Shown piece after piece: positions 43,957 through 54,819 of a stretch of 64,000 nt of DNA; within the stretch, counting starts at the first letter, position 1; every line of letters begins with the position of its first letter. Origin of the DNA: Tenrec ecaudatus (lineage: Eukaryota > Chordata > Mammalia > Afrosoricida > Tenrecidae). The translations under genes and the position numbers were made by a program. A model generated the notes under the pieces. That model did not search any database. It saw only the letters and a program-made list of their open reading frames with translations, and was not told where the DNA came from. The stretch covers positions 125,579,475 to 125,643,474 of the forward strand of contig NC_134543.1 of the NCBI RefSeq assembly GCF_050624435.1, written 5' to 3'.

Positions 43957-44464
43957 TGTTAGTCTGGGTACTTTGAAGAAACAAATCCACAGAAACTCAT
44001 GTATAAGAGAGAGTTTTATATAAAGGGTAGTGTGCATCAAGAAAACATCCCAACCCAGTGCTGTGCAAGCCCACAAGTTCACCATTAACCCATATGTCCA
44101 ACACCAATCTACAAAGTCCTCCTCCATCTCACAAAACACACGCAATGATGCCGACTGCAGGAGGAAAACCGAGTCAGTGAATGTGTAAGCATCTCAGTGC
44201 TGGCAGGGGTTTCCACACGGCTGCTCCAGCACCCAAGGATGCATCAGGGTAGGTCCATGTGGCTTCTTTTGGGGATGTCTTGCAGGAAGTGAGCCTTGCC
44301 AGCTGAAGCAGGAAAGTGGCTAAGGCAGCTGCACCCTGGTCCGACCATCAGAAAACAAGAGACCTGAGAACTAGAAAGGTGGGACTCACTGAGCCATTTA
44401 TCCCTCGTCCCTTCAATTAACCTCACATGTGCTTATTGGCCAGGGTTGGCACAATAAGCTAATC
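43957..44464 (+). mobile_element. Family-A element (hAT-like), full-length copy
   Basis: The left end is 'TGTTAGTCTGGGTACTTTGA'. The body includes 'GAGAGAGTTTTATATAAAGG', 'CAGGAGGAAAACCGAGTCAG' and 'GTCTTGCAGGAAGTGAGCCT', and the right end is 'GGTTGGCACAATAAGCTAAT'. About 508 bp, no ORF. The flanks show no convincing duplication. Confidence 0.78.
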
Positions 44465-44499
44465 ATATCACCTGTCTTATGAATTCAGGCACAAACCCC

Positions 44500-44955
44500 C
44501 AGCAGTGTTCGCAGTGCCTATGATTTCACCAGGTCCCTGGGTGGAGCAAGAAGACCTCTTGAAAATGTGGGAGAGCAAAGCTGTCACTCCAAAGACTAAG
44601 GTGTGCCTTACTCAAGTCATGGTGTTTTCAATTGCCTTTGATTTATCGTACGGACAAAGAATATGCACAACCAGAATGCCCTCTAGAAGCTAGGGTCGCA
44701 AGACCTACTTTCACGTGCTTTGGACTGTTATCAGGAGGAAGCAGTCCCTGGAGAAGGATATCATGCTGGATAAAGTAGATTGTCAGCAAAAGACAGGAAA
44801 GCCTTCAGTGCGATGGATTGATGTAGTGGCCGCAACATGAAGTCAAACGTAGAAAGGATTGTATGAGCCCCATGGTGTTTTGTTCTGTTGTACATAAAGT
44901 AGCATTATCACTTGGTACCATTGGACACAGCACCCAACCACAACAAATGGTTCTC
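44500..44955 (+). mobile_element. RTE/BovB-like LINE 3' end (sense)
   Basis: 'CTAAGGTGTGCCTTACTCAA', 'GAAGGATATCATGCTGGATA', 'GCGATGGATTGATGTAGTGG' and the terminal 'CACAGCACCCAACCACAACA' are the sense counterpart of the RTE tails found in antisense at 27036, 48093 and 62935. Translation is broken by stops. Confidence 0.8.
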
Positions 44956-45509
44956 CAAAGTATGTTTGCACAAACGGGTTTTCATCCAAGCTTTATCCTA
45001 ACCCTGCTCAGCCCAATGAGAAGCAACTTCACTTTATAGATTAAGGAAATGAGACCCAAGGAAATAGACTGAGCTGCCTTATTCTCCATTGGTATGTAGT
45101 GGAGCTAGGACTCAACCCCAACCAATGACATTTCATTGATCTATCCTCCCCCCTGACCCCCCGCCGCCATCTTTTCCACCTTGGGTTATGAGAGTACAAC
45201 AAAATTGAGCACGGGCTTCCTCCTGACCTTTCTGCTGTTAGAACCCTGCCTCTGCTCTAAATTCAAAGAGCATTCTACAGTGTGGCACCTGTGCAGGAAA
45301 TCCCACCTGTAGAGTCTTGTTTCCTGCCAGCACCACGCCTCTCGGCTTTCTTTAGAGCTTCTTCCCTCCCCACTTGTCCTGGAGGGACTGTCGATCCTGG
45401 GGCGCTGGGGAGCTGGGATCCAGAGGTTTGTGCCCCCGCTTACCTTCCATGGGTTCACGATAGCCATTAGTATGAACTACATCTCAACCTAAAACGGAAA
45501 CCCTCAGCC

Positions 45510-45777
45510 CTCCCTCGGGGACGGACAACAGAAAAGTGGGTGGAGGGAGGCATCGGACAGTGTAAGACATGACAAAATAATAATAATTTATAAATTATCA
45601 AGGGTTCATGAGGGAGAGGGAGGGGGGATGAAGAGCTGATGCCAAGTGCTCAAGTAGAAAGCAAATGTTTTGAGAATGATGATGGCAACAAATGTACAAA
45701 TGTGCTTGACACAATGGATGAATGGATGGATTGTGATGAGTTGTATGAGCCCCCAATAAAATGATTAAAAAAAAAAC
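45510..45777 (+). mobile_element. Tenrec-type L1 3' end, about 268 bp
   Basis: It starts 'GGACGGACAACAGAAAAGTG' and ends 'CCCCCAATAAAATGATTAAA' with a short A-tail. 5'-truncated in the polypurine-proximal segment. Confidence 0.9.
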
Positions 45778-46317
45778 TAAACTAAAATTCTCACAACTTG
45801 GCCAATAAGAAACATTGTGGTAAACAGAGAAAAGACTTAATTTGTCAAGGATTTCATTTTGCTTGGATCACTTTCACTTCTCCAGGGGCATCTGCTAACC
45901 TGCTTTGGTCCCAGGGACCCAGGAGTGAGGGAGAGGACTAGGGGTCCTAGGGTCCTCAGGCTTTCAGAAGGACTGGGGGAAATTAGCCACCAGAGCCAGT
46001 AGGGTGAGCACAAGTCACATGATGGGATTGAGTGACATGCTCCCAGCATTTTCTATGGGCCACAGAGGCAAGCAGTCCTCCAGCTTCAGGATCATCAAGA
46101 CAAGGGTTAGGGCGGACAATGTGAGGGTGGGGCTTCACTCTGCCAGGGGCCACCCTTGCAATGGCTGAGATGTGAAGGAGACAAGGACGGAGGGCTTGGC
46201 TTGGACTCCCTTCACTCGTTATTAAAGAAAACAAGACAGCATAATTTGGCTGTGAACCAACAACCCCGTATGACAGCTGTCAACTGATGCTGTCGAGGTC
46301 TGAAATAGAGTTACAAG

Positions 46318-46430
46318 CCTGAGGTTATTTCATCATACCTCATTTAAAGATGGGGAAGCTAAGTCCCACAGAGGTGGCAGGGCTGGTTTGACTTGCTAGG
46401 CCGGGACTTGGATCTCCATGCTCAATACAT
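46318..46430 (-). mobile_element. MIR (antisense)
   Basis: 'AAGATGGGGAAGCTAAGTCC', 'CAGAGGTGGCAGGGCTGGTT' and 'GGGACTTGGATCTCCATGCT' match the antisense MIR core order. Confidence 0.65.
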
Positions 46431-46784
46431 GGTTATTTAGAGAAGGGGGGAGGGGGGCAACAAGGGTGTCGGTTTTTCTAAATTGAGGGCACACATTGCT
46501 CATGCTATGCCTTCGGCAGCTCACAGTTCATGTGCTACGTCCGAACTAGACTCCTCACTCAGAACAGAACCAGTCACCCAGCCCTGGCAGGAAACGTATG
46601 TCCCAGCACCAGGACTGCCCATGTCCTCTCTTTCCCAAAGGAGCTATTTCCTTTTAGCTTGGAAACAAAAGTCTTCATTTAGACTAGAAGAAATAAGGAT
46701 CCACTCCTACGGCAAAGCATCTGCAGAGGCTCACTGATGACTGGCTGGTCTCCTGTGGCTTGAATGATTGTTTGCATCGCTTCG

Positions 46785-46915
46785 GTCTCCCTCGTCCACT
46801 AGACCGCACGCTCCTGAAGAGCTAGGAATAAGTTTTATTGGACACTGAGTCTTCCTAGTGTCTGTCTGTGCACAGTCAGTGCCTAATGAATGTTTGCTGA
46901 ATTGAAATGGAAAAC
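46785..46915 (+). mobile_element. L2/MIR3-type 3' end (sense)
   Basis: 'CCGCACGCTCCTGAAGAGCT', 'TGTCTGTGCACAGTCAGTGC' and 'CTAATGAATGTTTGCTGAAT' follow the sense 3'-terminal pattern of L2 (CTCCTTGAGGGC...AGTGCCTGGCA...AATAAATGTTTGTTGAATG). Confidence 0.7.
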
Positions 46916-47274
46916 AAGAAGGAAGTCCTACCCGGCTGCTATTTTGCCATTAGTGCAATGGGATTGTGGGAGTGTGGGGGGTGGAATGAGCAGCGGGTTC
47001 AAGGTCCCCTCTGTGTGGCCACGAAACATTATGGGACAAAAGTATTTCAGAGAGTGAAGGAAGAGCAATACATTGATAAATAGAGCAAACAAATCTAATA
47101 AAATGGCTAGTTCCAAGCTGGCAAAAGTGATTGATTGACTGTGCTGGTTCATGCTAGGGTGTTGGTGACATGTTCATACCCCCTGGTAGGAGCTTAAATG
47201 GACACAATGGGCTGCAAGAGAGATTTTGAGTTGAGGATGTTAAGAATCCTTCGGCCTAAGAACTCCGCACCTGA

Positions 47275-47920
47275 GTGTACTTCCTAGAGACACTTCCACA
47301 TACAAGGAGACTTGGACAAGGATGTGTGATTTAGCAACTTTTATAATAAAGTCTACTCACAGAAGGGACTGAACTGTAGGTAAGTTCAGATGAGGAATTA
47401 GAGTTATATGTGTCACTCTGAGTTGATTTCAAATTGATACCCAATACCAAGACCCCAGTCCCTGGAGAAGAACATCATGCCTGGTAAAGTAGAGGGGCTG
47501 CAAAAGAGAGGGACGCCCCCCGCAAAGTGGGCTCAAACATAGCAGCCATCATGGGGTGACACAGGACCAGGCAGTGTTTCCTTCTGTCGTGCATAGGGGG
47601 ACCCGCTCAATGGCACCCAATAGCAACAACAGATCGATACCCCAAAATGAAAATGTTAACTTAAAAACCAAATTGCCAAAGGGAGCCTGCAACAAACATA
47701 GATGCCTGCAAAATCATCCTATAGAATTTTTATTAATTCATACATCTGTTAACCAATGTACAGATCTATAGACAGGAGTGATCTATACCCAATTCATGGA
47801 AGGTGAGGAACGGGTTGTGAAGGGATCCACAGGAGGCCTCAACTGAGTTGGAATTTATTTTTTAAAGGGAGAAAGAAAAGAATTTGGAAGCAAGTATCAC
47901 ACTAAGAAGTAGGTGGTGTG
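47275..47920 (+). mobile_element. Possible L1M fragment interrupted by an RTE tail
   Basis: 'CTTCCACATACAAGGAGACT' and 'GTGTGATTTAGCAACTTTTA' resemble the sense end of L1M ORF2 or its 3' UTR, and 47760-47830 could be its continuation. Weak similarity. Confidence 0.4.
47452..47632 (+). mobile_element. RTE/BovB-like LINE 3' end (sense)
   Basis: 'CCCCAGTCCCTGGAGAAGAA', 'CATCATGCCTGGTAAAGTAG' and the terminal 'GGCACCCAATAGCAACAACA' match the other RTE 3' ends. 5'-truncated, about 180 bp. Confidence 0.85.
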
Positions 47921-47934
47921 TGTGTGTGTGTGTG
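47914..47934. repeat. (GT)n microsatellite
   Basis: About 20 bp of GT. Confidence 0.95.
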
Positions 47935-48092
47935 CACGTGTTCACAAATACTTCACCATAAAAATGGATCTAATTAACTAAAAAAAATAGAACCTGGGTG
48001 CTCATTGAAAGATGCAAAACAAATCTACCCTGAGCTGCCATAATTTAACAAGAACTTCCTGTTAAGTCAAATAATAAACCCATATGCATATA

Positions 48093-48470
48093 GGCTTATG
48101 TTGTTGTTTTTAGATGCCATTGCGGTGGGTCCAACCCATAGCAACCTCAGGCACTACAGAATGAAACACTGCCAGTCCTGTGACATGCTCACAATTGTTC
48201 CTGCGCCTGAGTCCATTGTTGCAGCCACCGTGTTCTCCATCTCCTTGAGTGCCTTCCTCTTTCACTGGTCCTCTGCTTCACCAAGCAGGACGACTGGTCT
48301 CTTCTGATACCATGTCCAAAGTATGTAAGGTGAAATCTCGCCATCCTTGCCTCTAAGCAACTCTCTCTGGCTGTACTTCTTCCAAGACGGCCAGGTTTGT
48401 CCTCTTGCAAGTCCATGGCACTTTGACTACTCTTCACCAGCACCACACTCTGCCAGCTTTGCGGCATCGT
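48093..48470 (-). mobile_element. RTE/BovB-like LINE 3' end (antisense)
   Basis: 'GTTGTTGTTTTTAGATGCCA', 'GAATGAAACACTGCCAGTCC', 'CCATGTCCAAAGTATGTAAG' and 'GGCTGTACTTCTTCCAAGAC' in the standard antisense order. 5'-truncated. Confidence 0.85.
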
Positions 48471-48744
48471 GGCAGCTTACGTGTTGCTGTGTTGCTGAGA
48501 GCTATGTTGCTGTGTTGCGAATGCCAGCAGGGCCACCCGAGGAACAGGCTTCAGTGGAGCTTCCAGATTAAGAGACAATGAAGAAGGAAGTACTAGCACC
48601 GGAAACCTTACACGTCGCTTTGAGACATTATCAGATATACACATATAGACTTTTTTTTGCAAACTTTTTGAATGGATTCCTTTCTAGCTGATAACCTAAG
48701 GGAAGACCTAAAAGGTACATCCATCTAAACTGCCTGAGCCTCTG

Positions 48745-48885
48745 CTTAATAAAGTCTCAGCTTACAAAGGGGATACAGTAAAAGTGCCTACTTCGTAGGA
48801 TTGTTGGCGATTAAATGCGATTATGCGCTGTACCCTGTTAGCACACACAGTGTGGATGTAATAAATGCGCACCATATTCTTCTAG
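48745..48885 (+). mobile_element. MIR (sense)
   Basis: 'CAGTAAAAGTGCCTACTTCG', 'TAGGATTGTTGGCGATTAAA' and 'GTGTGGATGTAATAAATGCG' correspond to the MIR 3' half. Confidence 0.75.
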
Positions 48886-49115
48886 TCGCTGCCAGACCAC
48901 AAGCTAGGATAACATGGAATCTCCCCCAAGTGTGTTCATTTTATGGCCAATAGGCGCATTGAGTGTTCAATTTTGCGGCAGGTGCATTTACAATAGACAA
49001 TTTGGTGGATGCAGAGTGGATTTCCTTAACCCATTTTCTTGAGCTTCAGATAGGTCATGTGACTGGCTCAGGTCCTAGAACTTGACCTCAGTTCTCATGT
49101 AGAATAGAAATACTC

Positions 49116-51232
49116 ATGTGACCTCCTCCCTGGGAGATGGATGGCAGAGAAGGGAGGGAAGGGAGACTCCAGATAGGGCAAGATAGGACAAAATAACAAT
49201 CTATAAATTATCAAGGGCTCGAATAGGACAGGCTGGATGAACTATCTGGAGGAAAAACAACGGGACCGACAGTTTTGGGGGGACTTGGGGTGGGGGGGTA
49301 GGGGGGGTAAGGAAGTGGTGTTAACAAACCCAGGGACAAGGGAAAAACATGGGACCCCAAATGGTAGAGAAGTGGGAGTGGCAGGCCTGGTGGGAAATGA
49401 TCAAGGGTAAGGTTGCTTAGAGAAGAGGTATACTCTAGCCCAGGTGGCGATGAAGCATGGTAGTAGGGCAGGAGGAAAGTCAAGGGAGATGGAGGAAAGA
49501 GCTAGGAGTCAAAGGGCATTCATGGAGGTCTAGACAAAGACATGTACATGCAAATATATATAGGAGGATGGGGAAATAGATCTATGTGTCTATATTTATA
49601 GGTCAAGTATTAAGGTGGCAGAAGGACCTTGGGCCTCTACTCAAACACTCCCTCAATGCATGAATACCTTCTTTTATTAAATTGGCACTCTATGATGCTC
49701 ACTCTCCCGACACAACGGCTGGAGCCAAAGTGTGTGAACAAGTAAATGTGGTGAAGAAAGCTGATGGTGCCCGGCTATCAAAAGAGATAGTGACTGGGGT
49801 CTTAAAGGCTTGAAGATAAACAAGCGGCCATCTAGCTCAGAAGCAACAAAGTCCACATGGAAGAACACACCAGCCTGAGTGAGCGAGTGGTCCCAAAGGG
49901 ATCAGTTACCAGGCATCAAAGAACAAAAAATCATATCATTGACTGCACACCTCCATGATAGGATCGCTGAAGACAAATGGGTGCATAAGCAAATGTGGTG
50001 AAGAAAGCTGATGGTGCCCGGCTATCAAAAGAGATAGTGTCTGGGGTCTTAAAGGCTTGAAGGTGAACAAGCGGCCATATAGCTCAGAAGCAAAAGAGCC
50101 CACATGGAAGAAGCACACCGGCCAGTGCGATCACGAGGTGCCCAAGGGACCAGGTATAAGGCATCATGCAAAAAAAAAAGATATAAGTGTGTGTATGTAT
50201 GTGTATATATGTGTATATGTATATATGTATGTATATATATGTATATATATCATATTAAATGAAGGGGGAAGTGCAGAGTGGAGACCCAAGGCCCAAGTGT
50301 CGACCAATGGAGATCCCCTCATAGAGGGGTTTAGGAGAGGAGATGGGTTAATTAGGGTGTGAGGTAGTATCGATGAAGAACACAGCTTTCACCCAGATCC
50401 TGGATGCTTCCTCCCCCCAACTACCATGATCTGAATTCTACCTTGCAGGGCTGGATAGGACAGAGGCTGTACACTGGTGCATACGAGGGTTGGAGGTACA
50501 GGGAATCCAGGGTGGATGATACCTTCAGGACCAAGGGTGTGAGGGACGATGCTGGGAGAGTGGAGGGTGAGTGGGTTGGAAAGGGGGAACTGATTACAAG
50601 GATCCACATGTGACCTCTTCCCTGGGAGAGGGACAGCAGAGAAGGGGGGAAGGGAGACTCCGGATAGGGCAAGATATGACAAAACAACGATGTATAAATT
50701 ACCAAGGGCATATGAGGGAGGGGGGAATGGGGAGGGAGGAGGGGAAAAAAAAGAGGACCTGATGCAAGGGGCTTAAGTGGAGAGCAAATGCCTTGAGAAT
50801 GATTGGGGCAGGGAATGTATGGATGTGCTTTATACAATTGATGTATGTATATGTATGGATTGTGGTAAGAGTTGTATGAGTCCCTAATAAAATGTAAAAG
50901 AAGAAAAGAGAAAAAAATGATTAGGGCAAAGACTGTACAGATGTGCTTTATACAATTGATGTATGTATATATATGAACTGTGAAAAGAATTGTATGAGCC
51001 CCAATAAATTGTTAAAATTTAAAAAAAAATTATCAAGGGCTCATGAGGGAGAGGGAGCAGGGAGTGAGGCAGGGGAAAAAAGAGGACCTGATGCAAAGGG
51101 CTTAAGTGGAGAGCAAATGCTTTGAAAATGATTAGGGCAAAGCATGTACAGATGTGCTTTATACACTTGATGTATGTATATGTATGGATTGTGATAAGAG
51201 TTGTATGAGCTCCTAATAAAATGTAAAAAAAA
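49116..51232 (+). mobile_element. Composite L1 insertion with tandem 3' ends, 2,117 bp
   Basis: AATAGAAATACTC occurs exactly at 49103-49115 and 51233-51245, bounding one insertion. Inside, in order: (1) 49116-49218, a piece from just before the polypurine tract ('ACCTCCTCCCTGGGAGATGG'); (2) from 49219, the far-upstream part ('GACAGGCTGGATGAACTATC') through a full unit to 'GTCCCTAATAAAATGTAAAA' near 50900; (3) a short 3' end to 'GCCCCAATAAATTGTTAAAA' near 51020; (4) another 3' end to 'CTCCTAATAAAATGTAAAAA' with the final A-tail. Within unit 2 about 245 bp are duplicated (about 49700-49945 and 49946-50170). The insertion therefore copied several tandem units at once. Confidence 0.88.
50183..50256. 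repeat. (TATG/TA)n microsatellite
   Basis: A TATGTGTATATATG-type tract inside the composite L1 insertion. Confidence 0.95.
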
Positions 51233-51245
51233 AATAGAAATACTC

Positions 51246-51864
51246 CCCCTGCCCCATTTTCCTTGTCTATAAAACACCCCTTAGCCTGTTGCTGCAGGAG
51301 GCAAGTGTGAGGGGACAAATTCATTCTGTCTCCTTGAAGACCAGTGTTCAACAAACTCTCTTGTTTTCCCTTCCATCACTGTCTCCTGAATGAGCTTACT
51401 TGTATTGCACAAACATCTCTGAGACAGACTTCTGGATTTTTCTCTAGGTTCTGGAATTCCGCTTCGGGTTCTTCTGGCAGGCTGCTAGAGGCCTGAGGAG
51501 GGAGGAAGAAGGTGCCACTTCCTCTTGGGAGGGCATTTGCTCTCCTGCCAATCCTCCAGGCCCAACTCAGCCCCCCGCCCTGCCCCTCCCCCCCCCCGTG
51601 GCCTCCCTGCCCCCACTAGGCTTCCTCTCCCACTCCAATGCTCTGCCCACCAGGCTGTGATCCAGTTGCTCTTGATGGCCCTTGCGCACCATGGGATCTT
51701 TTATTCACATAAGTGTGTCTCCCTTCTCTGGCTAGAAATACCTGGAGTTGGGAGCGGAGTGCTCAGCCTCGTCAACCCATCTGGTTTCCCTTCTAGGGAA
51801 GTTGACAGGGACCAGGGATTGCTCCCAAGGGTCTCCTGTTTGTTGTCCTCTGTGGGTCATGAAA
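51246..51864. other. Unassigned sequence
   Basis: A frame of 133 codons (51525-51926) begins in Pro/Arg-rich sequence and ends inside a SINE, so it is not a gene. A C-rich stretch is at about 51588-51598. Confidence 0.4.
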
Positions 51865-51865
51865 G

Positions 51866-51965
51866 AAGCCCTGGTGGTGCAGAGGTTAAGCTCTGGGCTG
51901 CTCACCGAAGGATTGGAACCCACTAGCCACTGCTGGGAGGGAGAAAAGACTCAGAGCTCTGTGTT
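51866..51965 (+). mobile_element. AfroSINE, 3'-truncated
   Basis: A well preserved head, 'AGAAGCCCTGGTGGTGCAGA', then 'GGCTGCTCACCGAAGGATTG'. It is cut near the start of the family-A element that follows. Confidence 0.88.
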
Positions 51966-51978
51966 GGGAAAGATGATA

Positions 51979-52468
51979 TGTGAGTCTGGGTACATTAGAG
52001 AAACAAATCCACAGAAACTCATGTATAAGAGAGAGTTTTATATAAAGGGTAAGTGCACATCAAGAAAATACCCCAACCCAGTGCTGCCCAAGCCCACAAG
52101 TCCAACATTAGCCCATATGTCCCACACCTATCCACAAAGTCCTCCTCCATCTCACAAAACACACACTATAATGCCTACTGCAGGAGGAAAGCCAAATCAG
52201 TGAGCATGTAAGCATCTCAGCGCTGGCAGAGGTCTCCACACGGCTGCTCCAGCACCCAGGGCTGCATTGGGGTAGGTCCACATGGCTTCTCCTCAGGGAT
52301 GTCTTGCAGGAAGTCAGCCTTTCCAGCTGAAGCAGGGAACTGGTCCAGCCATCAGAAATCAAGAGACCCGAGAACTAGAAAGAGGAGGCTCACCAAGCCA
52401 TTCATCCCTCTGCCCTTCAATTAACCCCACATGTGTTTATTGGCCAGGTTGGCACAACAAACTACCTC
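51979..52468 (+). mobile_element. Family-A element with 8-bp TSD
   Basis: 490 bp from 'TGTGAGTCTGGGTACATTAG' to 'GGTTGGCACAACAAACTACC'. AGATGATA (51971-51978) and AGATGATC (52469-52476) flank it, matching 7 of 8. This is the clearest TSD of the family and supports a hAT-type origin. No ORF. Confidence 0.85.
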
Positions 52469-52479
52469 AGATGATCAAA

Positions 52480-52780
52480 AAGGTCAAACCCATTGCTATG
52501 GCACGAAATACTGCCTTGTATTGACCTTCCAGGACAGAGAGGAATTGCCCACGAGGGTTATAAGTTGTAAATTTGTTTACAGAAACAGATTTCCCCTTCC
52601 CTCTCAAGTGCAGAGTGGTGGGCCTGAACCACCGGATATTTAATTAGAAGCTGAGCACTTCCCATCCCGTCGTCACCTTGACCTGTGAAAATGACAGCCT
52701 CAGAGTCCTGTGGGCAGTTCTGGTCTGTCCAGTGGGGCCACTCAGAGTCAGAAATGACTCAGCGCCATACAACAGTGAAC
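52480..52780. mobile_element. Two opposed AfroSINE pieces
   Basis: 52480-52650 is antisense and diverged ('GGACAGAGAGGAATTGCCCA', 'GTGGTGGGCCTGAACCACCG'). 52680-52780 is a sense tail ('GGCAGTTCTGGTCTGTCCAG', 'CAGAGTCAGAAATGACTCAG'). Confidence 0.7.
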
Positions 52781-52897
52781 GGACAGGGGGACAGACAAAT
52801 CACATCCTGGAGCTGACAGGAAGAGGGTTCTCAACATCCTGGCCTAGTTCTGACCTGGCCGCTTTCTACTCCATGGCCTTTGATGGCTCATTCTGTA

Positions 52898-52930
52898 AAA
52901 AAAAAAAAAAAGAAGAAGAAGAAGAAGAAA
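52898..52930. repeat. A-run and (GAA)n
   Basis: About 14 A followed by (GAA)n, at the left edge of an antisense LINE. Confidence 0.95.
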
Positions 52931-53180
52931 AGTTTTATTGGCATATAATTCATGTATCATGGAATTCAATAGTTCCACCATAATAAAGAGTCATATAATC
53001 ACCACTACAATCGACTTTAGAACATTTTGTTCTTTCTTGTATTCATTGTTATTAATTATCCCATTTCCCCCCAACCGCCCCTGCCACGCCCCCAAGAAAC
53101 CATTAATCCAGTTATTGTCTACATATTTATCTATCCTCTATGTCATATACAGACAAAAATCCCCCCCCCCCCGCTTTACG
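52931..53180 (-). mobile_element. L1M 3' UTR (antisense)
   Basis: 'AGTTTTATTGGCATATAATT', 'CATGTATCATGGAATTCAAT' and 'TAATCACCACTACAATCGAC' with 'TTTAGAACATTTTGTTCTTT' are the familiar antisense end of old L1M elements. A C-run at 53161-53172 follows. Confidence 0.8.
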
Positions 53181-54170
53181 CCAAACAACCCAAACCCACC
53201 AGTAAAGCAGAGCAAAAGCTCAATCAAAAAGGAAGCAGAAAATATTAGCACAGCCTGATGGATGAAGAAAGATGGCACCATCTGCTTCCGTGCAAAGTGC
53301 GACCCGACGCCACCAGGGGCGGGTTCCTCCTTCTGTTCTGTAGGGGACGCTGTGAGCAGGAGCGCGCTCAATGGCCAGGGTTTGGCTTGAACACAGGTCT
53401 GTGGGCTCCCGGGAGGCGGGAAGAGGTCTTTCCGTATCACCCGTCGTGTCTCTTACAGATTTGGGTGGGACAAAGATAGGGAGGAGAGCAAAGTGGTTGG
53501 TGACTTCTTCTGAGGCCTGATTCAGTGCCGAGAGAAACAAGCAGAGACAAGTTCACCCCCACCCAGGCTACCGGAGCAAGGATGCGTCCCCTTTTCCTCT
53601 CCCTTTCTGGCCTCTGCTCTCCATTTCCCTCCCTTCATCCTCTTCCTTGGGCCAGGCTGCTGTTGATCCATCTGTCAGAACCTCCTCTGAGGACCAAGGG
53701 CTGGGACAGGCCCAGAAACTCTCTTTGCACATGGATGGGTTGAGCCTTAGGGATTCCGTTATTGGAGACTGCAGATAGTGGGTTAAGGCCTCTTGGAAGT
53801 TCGGGGTCAGGGCCTGCACTGGGCGCAACTCCTGTCAACCAGAAAGCTACAAGGCCTGGGGAAGATCACTGCCGGACTCCTCTGCCTCCTCTGTCCATGT
53901 GACATGAGTGACAGAAGAGGAAGACTCCTCGGGAGTCCCATCAGCACATGCCTCAGCACGTGTCCAAGCACCGGACCCAGGATCCACGCCAGCAACAGAG
54001 AGCTTCTCAAGTCACTGAAAACACTGGGACTTGTTTGTTTGCTTGTTTGCTTGCATACACAGACTAGGAGCTTTATTTTATTACCCCGTTTCATTTTAGA
54101 TTTTAACTTTCAAAGTTTGTCCAGTGCTTGTTTGTTTTTTCTTTTCTTTTTCCTTATTTCTTTGCCAAAG
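53181..54170. other. Unassigned sequence
   Basis: Several overlapping frames (up to 201 codons, 53793-54398) occupy GC-rich sequence on both strands. None has a motif, and the longest ends across SINE sequence and a minisatellite. I do not call genes. Confidence 0.4.
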
Positions 54171-54173
54171 AGT

Positions 54174-54222
54174 CAGTTGGGGGCCCGATCAGTGGGGGCC
54201 CGTCAGTTGGGGGCCCGATGCT
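54174..54222. repeat. Short minisatellite, three units
   Basis: Three near-copies of GTCAGTTGGGGGCCCGAT; the middle one is shortened and reads ATCAGTGGGGGCCC. Confidence 0.92.
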
Positions 54223-54239
54223 TTGTGCCCATACAGGGC

Positions 54240-54305
54240 AAACGAGGTCCACATTTGCAGGGTTTCCAAGACTGTAACTCTCAATGGGAGCAGAAAATCT
54301 CCTTG
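54240..54305 (-). mobile_element. AfroSINE fragment (antisense)
   Basis: 'AGGGTTTCCAAGACTGTAAC' and 'TCTCAATGGGAGCAGAAAAT' are tail-proximal AfroSINE sequence. Confidence 0.55.
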
Positions 54306-54819
54306 TGGAGAGTGGAGGTGAGGCTGGCTTGGTCCCTAGTTCTGTCCCTGGCCCGGCCTGGCTCTGATGACTTCTCCCCAGTGGGTCCATGGGACTAGAC
54401 CTCATGAGTCCCCCACAGTTCGCGGTCCTCTGGCCTATGTACACATGGCAATTGTACAGGCTGTCCCTGAGACAGACCAAGTGAAAAGCGACTCATGACA
54501 AGTAAACCTTCTGGATCAGCCTCTAGCAGACATGAGCTCCGCCTTGCCTCAGAATCTCAGCCTCACTTGCAGCTGCTGCATATGACCCCCTTCCTTTAGG
54601 TCGAGAAATAATTTTTCGCGTTATCAGATTAACAGAAGTCCAAACGTTTGATAAGAGGGTGTTGGTGAAGCTAATGGGAAACAAGCATTCTCATTCTTTG
54701 CTGTTGGAAGTAGAAGCTGGTGCAACTCACAAAAAATGTTTGACCCTGTTTGTAAATGTACCTTTTAACCCAGTAATTCGCTCCTAGCCGCTTAACCTTA
54801 GACATTCCTTACTTATGTT

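Noticed and set aside
43957-44464. Family-A element as an LTR
   Set aside because: Ends are not TG...CA, sister copies have 8-bp rather than 4-6 bp target duplications, and no primer-binding site or internal region accompanies any copy.
1999-51232. Many interspersed repeated blocks read as a possible CRISPR-like or satellite array
   Set aside because: Spacing is irregular, orientation varies, and individual copies have A-tails, AATAAA and TSDs, so they are dispersed retrotransposon ends in a mammalian genome.
53793-54398. A 201-codon plus-strand frame
   Set aside because: Its span includes a minisatellite and an antisense SINE fragment, and competing frames of similar length run on both strands. 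No recognisable domain.
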